A stretch of DNA of 35,627 nucleotides. It comes from Oscillospiraceae bacterium (GTDB lineage Bacteria > Bacillota > Clostridia > Oscillospirales > Oscillospiraceae). Numbering within the stretch: position 1 is the stretch's first letter; every line of letters starts with the position of its first letter. Below the pieces are notes generated by a model. It was not told the origin of the DNA. It searched no databases and was given only the letters and a program-made list of their open reading frames with translations. Below are positions 7,603 through 14,332 of this stretch, piece by piece. The stretch is from contig JAISKH010000091.1 of NCBI GenBank assembly GCA_031261325.1, positions 1 through 35,627 on the forward strand. Direction: 5' to 3'. Both the position numbers and the translations under genes were made by a program.

Positions 7603-7749
7603 CTGCGGCTGAAACTTAATCGCCGCGCGCCGCTCCGTCAGGGGCTGGCGTCGCTGTGTTGCGCGTTAGGGTGAACTGTTGATTTTGTTTTGTGTCATCA
7701 TTTGTGCCTCTTTTCCGCGCGGATTGACCGCGAGTTTCGCAATTGGCTA

Positions 7750-7960
7750 TAGTTTTTCTATTGTTTTTCAATCTCAAAGGAGATTCGCTTCGCCTGTCCG
7801 GCGGGGACCCCATTTTCCAGCGGGGGAAAATGGGGGAAAAGCCCGCTCAAGGGGGAAACCCCCTTGAGAATCCCCCACAAGCTAGTCGCAAACCAACTGC
7901 GACGCAACGGGCAAAAGGTTAACGCTTAGGTTGCAAGCTGCCATTCGGCAAGGTTTAGTT
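7750..7960. repeat. Dispersed inverted-arm element, copy 2, right fragment (truncated)
   Basis: Together with 7603-8017 this is a gene-free stretch. After the second 14-bp direct repeat, the arm continues with hairpin 1 (CCCCATTTTCC 7808-7818 with GGAAAATGGGG 7825-7835) and hairpin 2 (CTCAAGGGGG 7846-7855 with CCCCCTTGAG 7859-7868). Core sequence GTCGCAAACCAACTGCGACG and TTGCAAGCTGCCA follow. The copy stops near 7960 without the opposite arm, so it is truncated. Its orientation is the same as copy 1. Confidence 0.8.
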
Positions 7961-7993
7961 GTGTGGCTGTTGTTAGTCTTTTAGTTCGCGTCC

Positions 7994-8021
7994 TAATTGT
8001 CCATTGTCAATTGTCAATTAG
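7994..8021. repeat. Four-unit heptamer array overlapping the dehydrogenase stop codon
   Basis: On the plus strand: TAATTGT, CCATTGT, CAATTGT, CAATTAG. The minus-strand gene's TAA stop (8018-8020) lies within the last unit. Confidence 0.85.
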
Positions 8022-8818
8022 ATTACAACCCCTCCGTTTGGGGACAGAACCTGACCTGTTACGAATCTTGCGGCTTCGGACGCTAGGTAGCGGACGGCTT
8101 GCGCCGCGTCGTCGGGCGTGCCTAGTGTGCCGAGCGGGGTTTCGTCGCGCAGGGCGGCAAGCTCCGCGGGCGTGAGGTTGGCGTTCATCGCCGTGTCAAT
8201 CACGCCCGGGGCGACGCAGTTCACGCGTATGCCCGACGGCGCAAGCTCTTTCGCGAGCGACTTCGTCAGCCCGACGACCGCCGCCTTTGACGCGGAATAC
8301 ACCGCCTCGCACGACGCTCCGACAAGTCCCCAAATCGACGAAACCGTTACGATGCAGCCGCTTCGCTCCCGCACCATGCGCGGAATAGCCGCGTTGCAGC
8401 AGTTGATTACGCCGCCGACATTAACGGCGAACACGCGCTCCCACTCGCGCGCCGTATCCGTGAACAGCCCCGTCAGCGCAACGCCCGCGCAGCACACGAG
8501 CGCGTCAACCCCGCCCGCGACGGAAAACAGCTCGCGCACAGCGTCCGCGTCCGCAACGTCGCACCACAGCGCAACGCCGTTCAGCTCCGCCGCGAGAGCC
8601 TCGCCCTCGGCGCGGTGCGTGTTGTAGGTCAGCACGACGCGGTACCCGTCGGCGGCAAGCGCGCGCGCCGTCGCCGCGCCGATGCCCGTAGCACCGCCCG
8701 TTACCAAGGCGGTGCGTTTTTCAATCCCGCCCGTAATTAAGGCGGTGCGTTTTTCAGTCCCGCCTGTGACCAAGGCGGTGCGCGATTCAATCCCGCCTGT
8801 GATTAGCGCTGTTTTCAT
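8018..8818 (-). CDS. Short-chain dehydrogenase/reductase with repeated N-terminus
   Basis: This is a Rossmann-fold NAD(P)-dependent oxidoreductase of the SDR family, most like FabG-type 3-oxoacyl reductases; the substrate cannot be read from sequence. The cofactor loop TGGATGIG is at residues 40-47, Ser161 (TVSSIWG) and Tyr174-x3-Lys178 (YSASK) form the catalytic set, and a C-terminal SPNGG is present. The normal N-terminal strand TALVTGG occurs four times in 11-residue units (residues 3-9, 14-20, 25-31, 36-42), adding 33 residues to a usual length of ~233-250. AGGAGG (8832-8827) supports ATG 8818. It lies 57 bp after the lipid kinase gene on the same strand. Confidence 0.88.
   Translation of the reverse strand: MKTALITGGIESRTALVTGGTEKRTALITGGIEKRTALVTGGATGIGAATARALAADGYRVVLTYNTHRAEGEALAAELNGVALWCDVADADAVRELFSVAGGVDALVCCAGVALTGLFTDTAREWERVFAVNVGGVINCCNAAIPRMVRERSGCIVTVSSIWGLVGASCEAVYSASKAAVVGLTKSLAKELAPSGIRVNCVAPGVIDTAMNANLTPAELAALRDETPLGTLGTPDDAAQAVRYLASEAARFVTGQVLSPNGGVVI
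8696..8818. repeat. 33-bp tandem repeat at the 5' end of the dehydrogenase gene
   Basis: Three complete 33-bp units (8706-8738, 8739-8771, 8772-8804) each begin AAGGCGGTGCG on the plus strand; partial units flank them. The unit is a multiple of three, so copy number can change without breaking the frame. Confidence 0.92.
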
Positions 8819-8840
8819 TGGCAAAACCTCCTGTTAAAGC

Positions 8841-8869
8841 GGGCGCGGCAATTGATGTTTGCCGCGCCC
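8841..8869. promoter_or_regulatory. Strong hairpin between the lipid kinase and dehydrogenase genes
   Basis: GGGCGCGGCAA (8841-8851) and TTGCCGCGCCC (8859-8869) form a perfect 11-bp GC-rich stem with a 7-nt loop. On the minus strand no real T-run follows, so it may be an attenuator or an RNA-stabilising hairpin rather than a full terminator. It lies 8 nt ahead of the next Shine-Dalgarno site. Confidence 0.6.
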
Positions 8870-8875
8870 GAGTGG

Positions 8876-9757
8876 TTACACTATAATGTTAATTGCGCCG
8901 GGCTTCACCGTTATCTCAACCTCGCGGTGAGTTCCGCCGTTCTCGCCGTCGCGCGTCCATGCAACGTCCTCGTCAAACGTGAACTTCGCGCGCGTCGTGT
9001 GCAGCAGGCGCACGTTGTCGTTGTCATAATCGCGCAGCAAAAGGCTGTGCAAAATGTCGCCCATCGCGAGCAGGTCAACGGGATTTTTGACGAGCAGCAC
9101 CTCAAACAGTCCGTCCGCAAGCTCCACATCGCGCGGCTCCAGCCGCACAAGCCCCGCGACGGACAGCGAATTGGTTACGCCGCCGAAGATAAAATCGTCC
9201 TCAATCACGCCGTCGTCAAACTCAACAATCGTGTGCACGGGGTGAATCGCCGCCATGTCCGCCAGCCCGCCGAATATATAGGCGAGGTGCCCGAGGGCGC
9301 GCTTCGCGCTCTGCGGCGTTTGGTAGGACACGCCCGTGAACGCGCCGAACGCGGCGACATACGTAAAGAACTCGCCCGCGAACACACCCACGTCGAGCGG
9401 CACGAGCGCGCCGTCCAGTATGCGCTGCACCGCGAGATTCGGGTCGCGCGGAAGCTCCAGCGACGTTGCGACGTCGTTCGCCGTTCCCGACGGGATATAG
9501 CCGACAGACGGCGGATTTTCAAGCATCACAAGCCCCGCAATAACGTCCGACAGCGTGCCGTCCCCGCCGATGCAGGCGACGACCTCATACTGCGAGCCGT
9601 ACCGCGCGGCAAGCTCGCCGCAGCGCAGCTCGCCCGCGACGTAGGTCGTGACGGCGTAACCGCCGCCGCACAGCGCTTGCACCACGCCGCCGAGGTTTGT
9701 TTTGGTCAGTCCCCGACCAGAGAAGGGGTTTATTATCAGCATCAATGGAATATACAT
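8876..9757 (-). CDS. Diacylglycerol/lipid kinase family protein (DgkB/YegS-like)
   Basis: This family phosphorylates diacylglycerol or related lipids with ATP at the membrane face. The 293-residue protein shows the hallmark GGDGT at residues 64-68 (ACIGGDGTLSDVIAGL) and the PSGTANDVA loop near 90-98. The N-terminal strand LMLIINPFSGRG is also typical. ATG 9757 is preferred to an upstream TTG-type start because the family begins just before IINP and GGGAG lies 4-5 nt upstream. That Shine-Dalgarno and everything upstream belong to repeat element copy 3. The gene is probably co-transcribed with the downstream dehydrogenase. Confidence 0.88.
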   Translation of the reverse strand: MYIPLMLIINPFSGRGLTKTNLGGVVQALCGGGYAVTTYVAGELRCGELAARYGSQYEVVACIGGDGTLSDVIAGLVMLENPPSVGYIPSGTANDVATSLELPRDPNLAVQRILDGALVPLDVGVFAGEFFTYVAAFGAFTGVSYQTPQSAKRALGHLAYIFGGLADMAAIHPVHTIVEFDDGVIEDDFIFGGVTNSLSVAGLVRLEPRDVELADGLFEVLLVKNPVDLLAMGDILHSLLLRDYDNDNVRLLHTTRAKFTFDEDVAWTRDGENGGTHREVEITVKPGAINIIV

Positions 9758-9762
9758 TATTC

Positions 9763-10394
9763 TCCCGTCCCGCCGAGGCGACTCTCTCGTCCTCTCGTCC
9801 TGCGTCGCGTCTTTCCGTTCCATATCTGTTATCTGGTATCAGTTATCTGTTACCTGTCATCGCGCGTCGGCGCAGGCGAGTTCCGTGTCCTATGCGGACG
9901 GCACCCCCTTTCTTACGCAAGAAAGGGGGGAAAGAGCGCTTAAGGGGGCTGCCGCCCCCTTAAGAAGCCCCTGCTCTCAAAGCACTTGAATCTCCAGTCG
10001 CTATCGCAAATGTTAACGCTCATTACGCGGCACTAGACTACACTCTAATGCAAGCTCGCTCCGCGAAAGCCAACCGTGTTGCAACGCACATATCCTTGCC
10101 ATGTGGCAGCTTGCAACCCAAATTTACACTTCTAGTCCGTAACGCCGCAAATGGTTTGCGCCTAGCTGCGGGGGTGATTCTTAAGAGGGGGTTTCCCCCT
10201 CTTAAGTGCGCTTTCCCCCCTTTCCCGCATTGGAAAGGGGGCCCCGCGCGGGTAGCGCAAGCAAATCTCCTTTGAGAATGAAAAACAGTCAAAAAACTCA
10301 TAAAGGCAAGCGCGGCGTTACGCGCAAAAGGTGCCCTGCGGGGGACGGGGAATAAGGAAGCGTTGCTGCGGCAAGACGCAGGGAATAAGGTTGG
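9763..10394. repeat. Dispersed inverted-arm element, copy 3 (most complete copy)
   Basis: This fills the gene-free gap between the lipid kinase and serA. It is inverted relative to copy 1. The left arm has hairpins 9904-9914/9919-9929 and 9939-9949/9954-9964; the right arm has 10180-10191/10195-10206 and 10216-10225/10232-10241. The core carries CTCCAGTCGCTATCGCAAATG, GCAAGCTCGCTCCGCGAAAG and GCCGCAAATGGTTTGCGCC, all shared with copy 4. Outer arms end in GGCGGGACGGG (left, reverse strand) and GGGGGACGGGG (right). A TATCTGT array sits inside the left outer arm. Confidence 0.85.
9823..9857. repeat. Five-unit heptamer array of a second type (TATCTGT)
   Basis: TATCTGT, TATCTGG, TATCAGT, TATCTGT, TACCTGT. 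It has the same five-by-seven format as the ACAATTG arrays but a different unit sequence. It is located within the outer left part of element copy 3. Confidence 0.85.
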
Positions 10395-10417
10395 GGTTAT
10401 GCCAAAACCCTAACCTT
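10387..10417. promoter_or_regulatory. Hairpin spanning the serA stop codon
   Basis: AAGGTTGGGGTT (10387-10398) pairs with AACCCTAACCTT (10406-10417), 12 bp with one G-T wobble and a 7-nt loop. The serA stop (10397-10399 on the minus strand) lies at the stem-loop junction. No T-run follows on the minus strand, so termination is uncertain. Confidence 0.6.
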
Positions 10418-11566
10418 AATCACGTCTTTCAGCTGCGCGAGCGCGTCTGCGACGCCCTCCGGCACGTGCCGCACGTCAATTAGCGTATAGGCGTAGTTGC
10501 CGCCCTTGCCGCCGGCGTTTAGCATATTCTCGATATTCAGTCCGCGCGCCGAGAGCGCGCCCGCAATCTTGGAAATCATGTCCGGCACGTTCCTGTGGTA
10601 CACGCACACGCGCATGTCGCCGCCCGTGCGCGGCAGGAACGCCGTCGGCATATTGACGGAGTTGACGATATTGCCGTTTTCGATGTAGTCAATCACCTGC
10701 GCGACAGCCATGTAAGCGCAGTTATCCTCGCTTTCGGGCGTGGACGCGCCGAGGTGCGGAATGGCGATTACGCCGTCGGCTCCCGCCGTCTTGCCGTTCG
10801 GGAAGTCCGTGACGTAGCGCGAGAGCTTACCGCTCGCGAGTGCGGCGACAACCGCGTCGTCGTCCACAAGCTCCGCGCGGGCGAGGTTGATAAGGCGCGC
10901 GCCGTCGCGCATCTGCGCGATTTGGTCGCCCGAGATGTAGTGGTGCGTCGAATCCATGTAGGGCACGTGGATTGTGATGTAATCGGAGTTGCGCAGCAGA
11001 GTGCCAAGCTCTTTCGCGTGCGTCACCTTGCTCGACAGCCGCCAAGCCGCGTCCACCGACAGATACGGGTCGTAACCGTACACGTTCATGCCGAGGGCGA
11101 TTGCGTCGTTGGCAATCTTCGCGCCTATCGCGCCCAGACCGATAACGCCGAGCGTCTTACCGTAAAGCTCGGGGCCGACGAACTTGTTCTTCCCGGCTTC
11201 GACAAGCGAGGCAACCTCATCGCCCTTGTCCGCGATTGTTTGCACCCATTTTATGCCGCCGATAAGGTCGCGCGAGGACAGCAGCATCGCGCCGAGCACC
11301 AGCTCTTTGACGGCTTCCGAGTTCGCCCCGGGCGTGTTGAACACGACTACGCCGCTTTCGGCGCAACGCTCCGTCGGAATGTTGTTCGTGCCCGCGCCCG
11401 CGCGCGCAATGCAAAGCAGCTCGGGGTTAAACACCGCGTCGTGCATCTTTGCCGAGCGCACGAGTATCGCGTCGGGCGCGTCAAACTCCCCGACCTCGTA
11501 CCGCTCAGGGTCAAGTATATCCAATCCCACGCGGGAAATGCTGTTCAGCGTCTTTATCTTATACAT
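10397..11566 (-). CDS. serA: D-3-phosphoglycerate dehydrogenase
   Basis: This enzyme oxidises 3-phosphoglycerate to 3-phosphohydroxypyruvate with NAD, the first step of serine synthesis. The 389 residues contain the NAD loop GLGAIG (143-148), catalytic Arg in NLARAELVDD, and IPHLGASTPESEDN with the catalytic His. A short C-terminal ACT domain (about 318-389, starting MRVCVYHRNVPDMISKIAG) could sense serine. The segment YVTDFPNG replaces the DVFxxEP of classical enzymes, a variant I recall from short Firmicute SerA proteins. AGGGG lies 8-9 nt before ATG 11566. It is 95 nt downstream of serC in the same direction, separated by a heptamer array, and is probably in one operon. Confidence 0.94.
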   Translation of the reverse strand: MYKIKTLNSISRVGLDILDPERYEVGEFDAPDAILVRSAKMHDAVFNPELLCIARAGAGTNNIPTERCAESGVVVFNTPGANSEAVKELVLGAMLLSSRDLIGGIKWVQTIADKGDEVASLVEAGKNKFVGPELYGKTLGVIGLGAIGAKIANDAIALGMNVYGYDPYLSVDAAWRLSSKVTHAKELGTLLRNSDYITIHVPYMDSTHHYISGDQIAQMRDGARLINLARAELVDDDAVVAALASGKLSRYVTDFPNGKTAGADGVIAIPHLGASTPESEDNCAYMAVAQVIDYIENGNIVNSVNMPTAFLPRTGGDMRVCVYHRNVPDMISKIAGALSARGLNIENMLNAGGKGGNYAYTLIDVRHVPEGVADALAQLKDVIKVRVLA

Positions 11567-11590
11567 ATTTCTATCCCCTTAATGCAACCG

Positions 11591-11645
11591 CCAATTGACA
11601 GTTGACAATTGACAATTGACAATGATTGTGTCGCGCTTTGCGCGA
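11591..11645. repeat. Five-unit heptamer array plus hairpin between serC and serA
   Basis: CCAATTG, ACAGTTG, ACAATTG, ACAATTG, ACAATGA (11591-11625), followed by a small hairpin TCGCGC (11631-11636), loop TTT, GCGCGA (11640-11645). It lies in the transcribed spacer of the likely serCA operon. Confidence 0.85.
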
Positions 11646-11661
11646 TGTTATATCTTTCGGA

Positions 11662-12747
11662 CTAATTGTGAACCTCAAAATCCCTCATGAATTTAGTTAG
11701 TGCTATCACGCCCTCAACCGGCATTGCGTTGTAGATTGAGGCTCTCATACCGCCGACGTTGCGGTGCCCTTTCAGATTGTCGAAGCCCGCGGCGGTGGAT
11801 TCCTTGACGAATTTCGCGTCAAGCTCCTCGCTCGCCGTGCGGAACGTCACGTTCATGTCGCTGCGCGCTTCGGGTTCGGCGCAGCCGCGGAACAGCTTGG
11901 AGTCGTCCAGCACGTCGTAGATTAGCTTCGCCTTTTCGGCTTTCAGCTTTTCCATACCCTCAACGCCGCCCTGCGTGTCCAGCCACTTCAGCACAAGCCC
12001 GAGCATGTAGATTGTGTAGCACGGCGGCGTGTTGTCCATGCTGTCCTTTTCAATCGCGACCTTGTAGCTCATAATCTTCGGCGTGACTGACAGCTCCGCG
12101 CCCGCAAGTGCCTTGTCGATTATAACGACAGCCATGCCCGCGGGAGCCATGTTCTTCTGCGCGCCCGCGAATATAAGCCCGTACTTACTAACGTCCACGG
12201 GCTTGGACATGATGTTGGACGACATGTCGCACACGAGGGGGATACCGTTCGTCTCCGGCGTGTACTTCCACTCCGTGCCGTAAATGGTGTTGTTGGCGCA
12301 GTAATAGAAATAGCTCGCGTCGGGCGCGATATTCAGCGCGGACTGCGCGGGGATATACGTGTGGTTCTTGTCCGCGCTCGTGGCGGCGATTTCGACATTG
12401 CCGTACTTGCCCGCCTCCTTGGACGCGAGATTCGCGAAGTTGCCCGTAACGGCGTAGCTCGCCTTGCCCGTCCTTGCGATTAGGTTCAGCGGAACGGCGG
12501 AGAACTGAAACGTCGCGCCGCCCTGCATGAACAGCACCTCGTGCGTGTCGGGCACCTTGAGCAGACGCTTGAGGTCCGCCTTCGTCTCCTCAAAAATCGA
12601 GAGATAGACCTTACTGCGGTGGCTCATCTCCATGACGGACATGCCGGAGCCGCGATAATTCGTCATCTCGCGCGCCGCCTGCTCCAGCGCGGGCAGCGGC
12701 AGCATCGACGGTCCCGCCGAAAAGTTATAGATTCTGTCATTTGGCAT
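11662..12747 (-). CDS. serC: Phosphoserine aminotransferase
   Basis: This enzyme transaminates 3-phosphohydroxypyruvate with glutamate to phosphoserine, using PLP. The 361-residue protein starts MPNDRIYNFSAGPSMLP, the family hallmark, and has the PLP lysine Lys198 in IFAGAQKNMAPAG plus GHRNVGGMRASIYNA near the C-terminus. ATG 12747 is selected over an upstream in-frame start because AGGTG lies about 6 nt away and homologues start here. Together with serA it gives two of the three serine steps; no phosphoserine phosphatase (serB) is in the window. It is driven by a consensus promoter with a palindrome in its spacer. Confidence 0.95.
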   Translation of the reverse strand: MPNDRIYNFSAGPSMLPLPALEQAAREMTNYRGSGMSVMEMSHRSKVYLSIFEETKADLKRLLKVPDTHEVLFMQGGATFQFSAVPLNLIARTGKASYAVTGNFANLASKEAGKYGNVEIAATSADKNHTYIPAQSALNIAPDASYFYYCANNTIYGTEWKYTPETNGIPLVCDMSSNIMSKPVDVSKYGLIFAGAQKNMAPAGMAVVIIDKALAGAELSVTPKIMSYKVAIEKDSMDNTPPCYTIYMLGLVLKWLDTQGGVEGMEKLKAEKAKLIYDVLDDSKLFRGCAEPEARSDMNVTFRTASEELDAKFVKESTAAGFDNLKGHRNVGGMRASIYNAMPVEGVIALTKFMRDFEVHN

Positions 12748-12800
12748 ATTGGCACCTACTTTCTGCAATAAGCAAAATAGCTGATATTTATAGGTTTATT

Positions 12801-12829
12801 ATTATAGTACAATGTGTACTGCTTGTCAA
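12801..12829 (-). promoter_or_regulatory. Consensus serCA promoter with a palindrome in the spacer
   Basis: On the minus strand TTGACA (12829-12824), a 17-bp spacer and TATAAT (12806-12801) match the consensus perfectly. The spacer holds the palindrome AGTACAATGTGTACT (12806-12820; half-sites AGTACA and TGTACT, 3-bp centre), in a position where a bound repressor would block RNA polymerase. The -35 box overlaps the mtaB stop codon region. Confidence 0.8.
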
Positions 12830-14136
12830 ATATCCAATTCGCCGAATAGCTCCCCGCCCGCAACGCCCTTTATCAGCACATTGGCGACCGTGTTATGCAG
12901 GTTCTCCGCGCTCGTCACTCGGACGCGGCAGTAATTGCCCGCGTGACCCGTCCACACGCCGTTTTCGGCGTCCTCAAACAACACCTCAAGCCGCCGCCCG
13001 ACCTGCGCCGCGAGGAACTCGCGCTCCGTGCGCCGCCCGACGGCTCTTGCCGCCGCCGCGCGCCTTGCCTTAACCTCATTCGTCAGCTTGTCGGGCATTG
13101 CCGCCGCCGCCGTTTCCGGTCGCTCCGAGTAGGGGAACACGTGCAGCCCCGAGAACGCGCATTGCCCCAGAAACGCGAGCGTGTCCGCGAAGTCGTCCTC
13201 CGTCTCCCCGGGGAAACCCGCGATAAGGTCGGCGGTCATGCCGCAATTCGGGAATCGCTCCCGCAGGCGGCGCGCAACCTCAAGGAACCGCTGCGTATTG
13301 TACTTGCGGCGCATACGGCGCAGCGTCGTGTCGCACCCGCTTTGCAGCGAGAGGTGGAAGTGGTCGCACAGGTTCGGCAGAGCGGCAAGCTCGTCGCACA
13401 GCTCCCGCGTCAGCACGCTCGGCTCCAGCGACGACAGCCGCAGACGCAAATTCGGCGCGGCGGCGGACACGGCGCGCAGCACGTCGGGCAGCGTAACGCC
13501 GTCCAAGTCCTTGCCGTAAGAGGAAATTTCAATGCCCGTAATGACGACCTCACGATAGCCCGCGCGCTCAAGCTTTGCCGCTTCCGCCGCCGCCTGTTCG
13601 AGCGGCAGGGAGCGGACGCGCCCGCGCGCGAGCGGAATGACGCAGTAGGCGCAGAAATTATCGCACCCGTCCTGAAGCTTCAGCATCGCGCGCGTGCGCC
13701 CCGAAACACCGCCGGAGGGCAGCGACTCAAACTCCCGCGTCAATTCGCGCACTTTTACGCGCGATTGCAGCGTGACGCGCTTTTTCGCGGTTAATTTCGC
13801 GCGGTCGGATATAAGCTGTTCTATGTCGAGGACAAGCTTCGCGCGGTCGCCGCTGCCTGTCACGAGGTCCGCGCCGATTGCCGCCGTCTCTTCGGGCGAG
13901 ATTTGCGACAGGCAACCCGTCACGACGATGAGCGCGCCCGGGTGCTCCCGCCGCAGCCGCCGCGCCGCCTGACGCGACTTGCGCGCGGATTCCCCCGTCA
14001 CGGCGCAGGTGTTGACTATGGCGACGTCGCAGTCGCCGCGCACAAATTCATGCCCGTTGGCGCGGAGGAGCGTCTCGAGCGCGTGCGATTCGTATTGATT
14101 GACCTTGCAACCCAAGGTCTCGATGGTAAACCTCAT
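12826..14136 (-). CDS. mtaB: tRNA N6-threonylcarbamoyladenosine(37) methylthiotransferase MtaB
   Basis: This radical-SAM enzyme adds a methylthio group to t6A37 of ANN-decoding tRNAs. The 436-residue protein has three conserved cysteines in the N-terminal domain (Cys10, Cys44, Cys75), the radical-SAM triad CDNFCAYC (Cys158, 162, 165), and a C-terminal TRAM-like region. The N-terminus TLGCKVNQYES separates MtaB from MiaB (which has GCQMN). ATG 14136 is chosen as the start because the conserved FTIETLGC follows at once; the upstream extension does not look like family sequence. It is divergent from the lipoprotein gene. Its 3' end contains the serC promoter. Confidence 0.93.
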   Translation of the reverse strand: MRFTIETLGCKVNQYESHALETLLRANGHEFVRGDCDVAIVNTCAVTGESARKSRQAARRLRREHPGALIVVTGCLSQISPEETAAIGADLVTGSGDRAKLVLDIEQLISDRAKLTAKKRVTLQSRVKVRELTREFESLPSGGVSGRTRAMLKLQDGCDNFCAYCVIPLARGRVRSLPLEQAAAEAAKLERAGYREVVITGIEISSYGKDLDGVTLPDVLRAVSAAAPNLRLRLSSLEPSVLTRELCDELAALPNLCDHFHLSLQSGCDTTLRRMRRKYNTQRFLEVARRLRERFPNCGMTADLIAGFPGETEDDFADTLAFLGQCAFSGLHVFPYSERPETAAAAMPDKLTNEVKARRAAAARAVGRRTEREFLAAQVGRRLEVLFEDAENGVWTGHAGNYCRVRVTSAENLHNTVANVLIKGVAGGELFGELDI

Positions 14137-14189
14137 AAGCACCCTGTCCTGACAAAGCGCGCCCGACAATGCAATGCCCTACAACGCAC

Positions 14190-14218
14190 TTGTTATTTTG
14201 ATAAAAGCAGTATATAAT
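14190..14218 (+). promoter_or_regulatory. Promoter of the lipoprotein gene
   Basis: TTGTTA (14190-14195), a 17-bp spacer and TATAAT (14213-14218). The leader to the start codon is about 110 nt. Confidence 0.65.
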
Positions 14219-14332
14219 AACCGCGGAATATTTTCCAGAGGAAATTTTTGTCGCATATGCGCTTCACGAGTATCCGCGCCGATTCACGGGCGTATCCGCC
14301 CTTGCTTTCAATACAAATTAAAGGAGAACACA

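Larger units (their letters stand above)
6042..7749 (+). mobile_element. Insertion sequence, IS1182/IS4-like, about 1.7 kb, intact
   Basis: The element encodes one transposase. Its ends are imperfect inverted repeats: CCGATTGCGAAAC at 6042 and, read on the minus strand from 7747, GCCAATTGCGAAAC. It is flanked by identical 14-bp direct repeats TAGTTTTTCTATTG (6028-6041 and 7750-7763), read as a target-site duplication. Joining the flanks restores a continuous arm of repeat element copy 2 that matches copy 4, which is good evidence for a simple insertion. End positions could shift by 1-3 bp. Confidence 0.85.

Noticed and set aside
7603-7749. A second gene in the insertion sequence after the transposase
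   Set aside because: Only about 150 bp remain to the inverted repeat and no open frame with a ribosome binding site was seen.
8852-9943. Plus-strand open frame of 363 codons opposite the lipid kinase
   Set aside because: The minus-strand frame has clear kinase motifs (GGDGT). The plus frame is Arg/His/Val-rich antisense and runs into the repeat element.
10595-11605. Plus-strand open frame of 336 codons opposite serA
   Set aside because: It is antisense to a well-conserved serA; composition is typical of GC-rich shadow frames.
12790-13073. Short plus-strand open frames between serC and mtaB
   Set aside because: They overlap the serC promoter and the mtaB 3' end on the opposite strand and have no ribosome binding site or family match.
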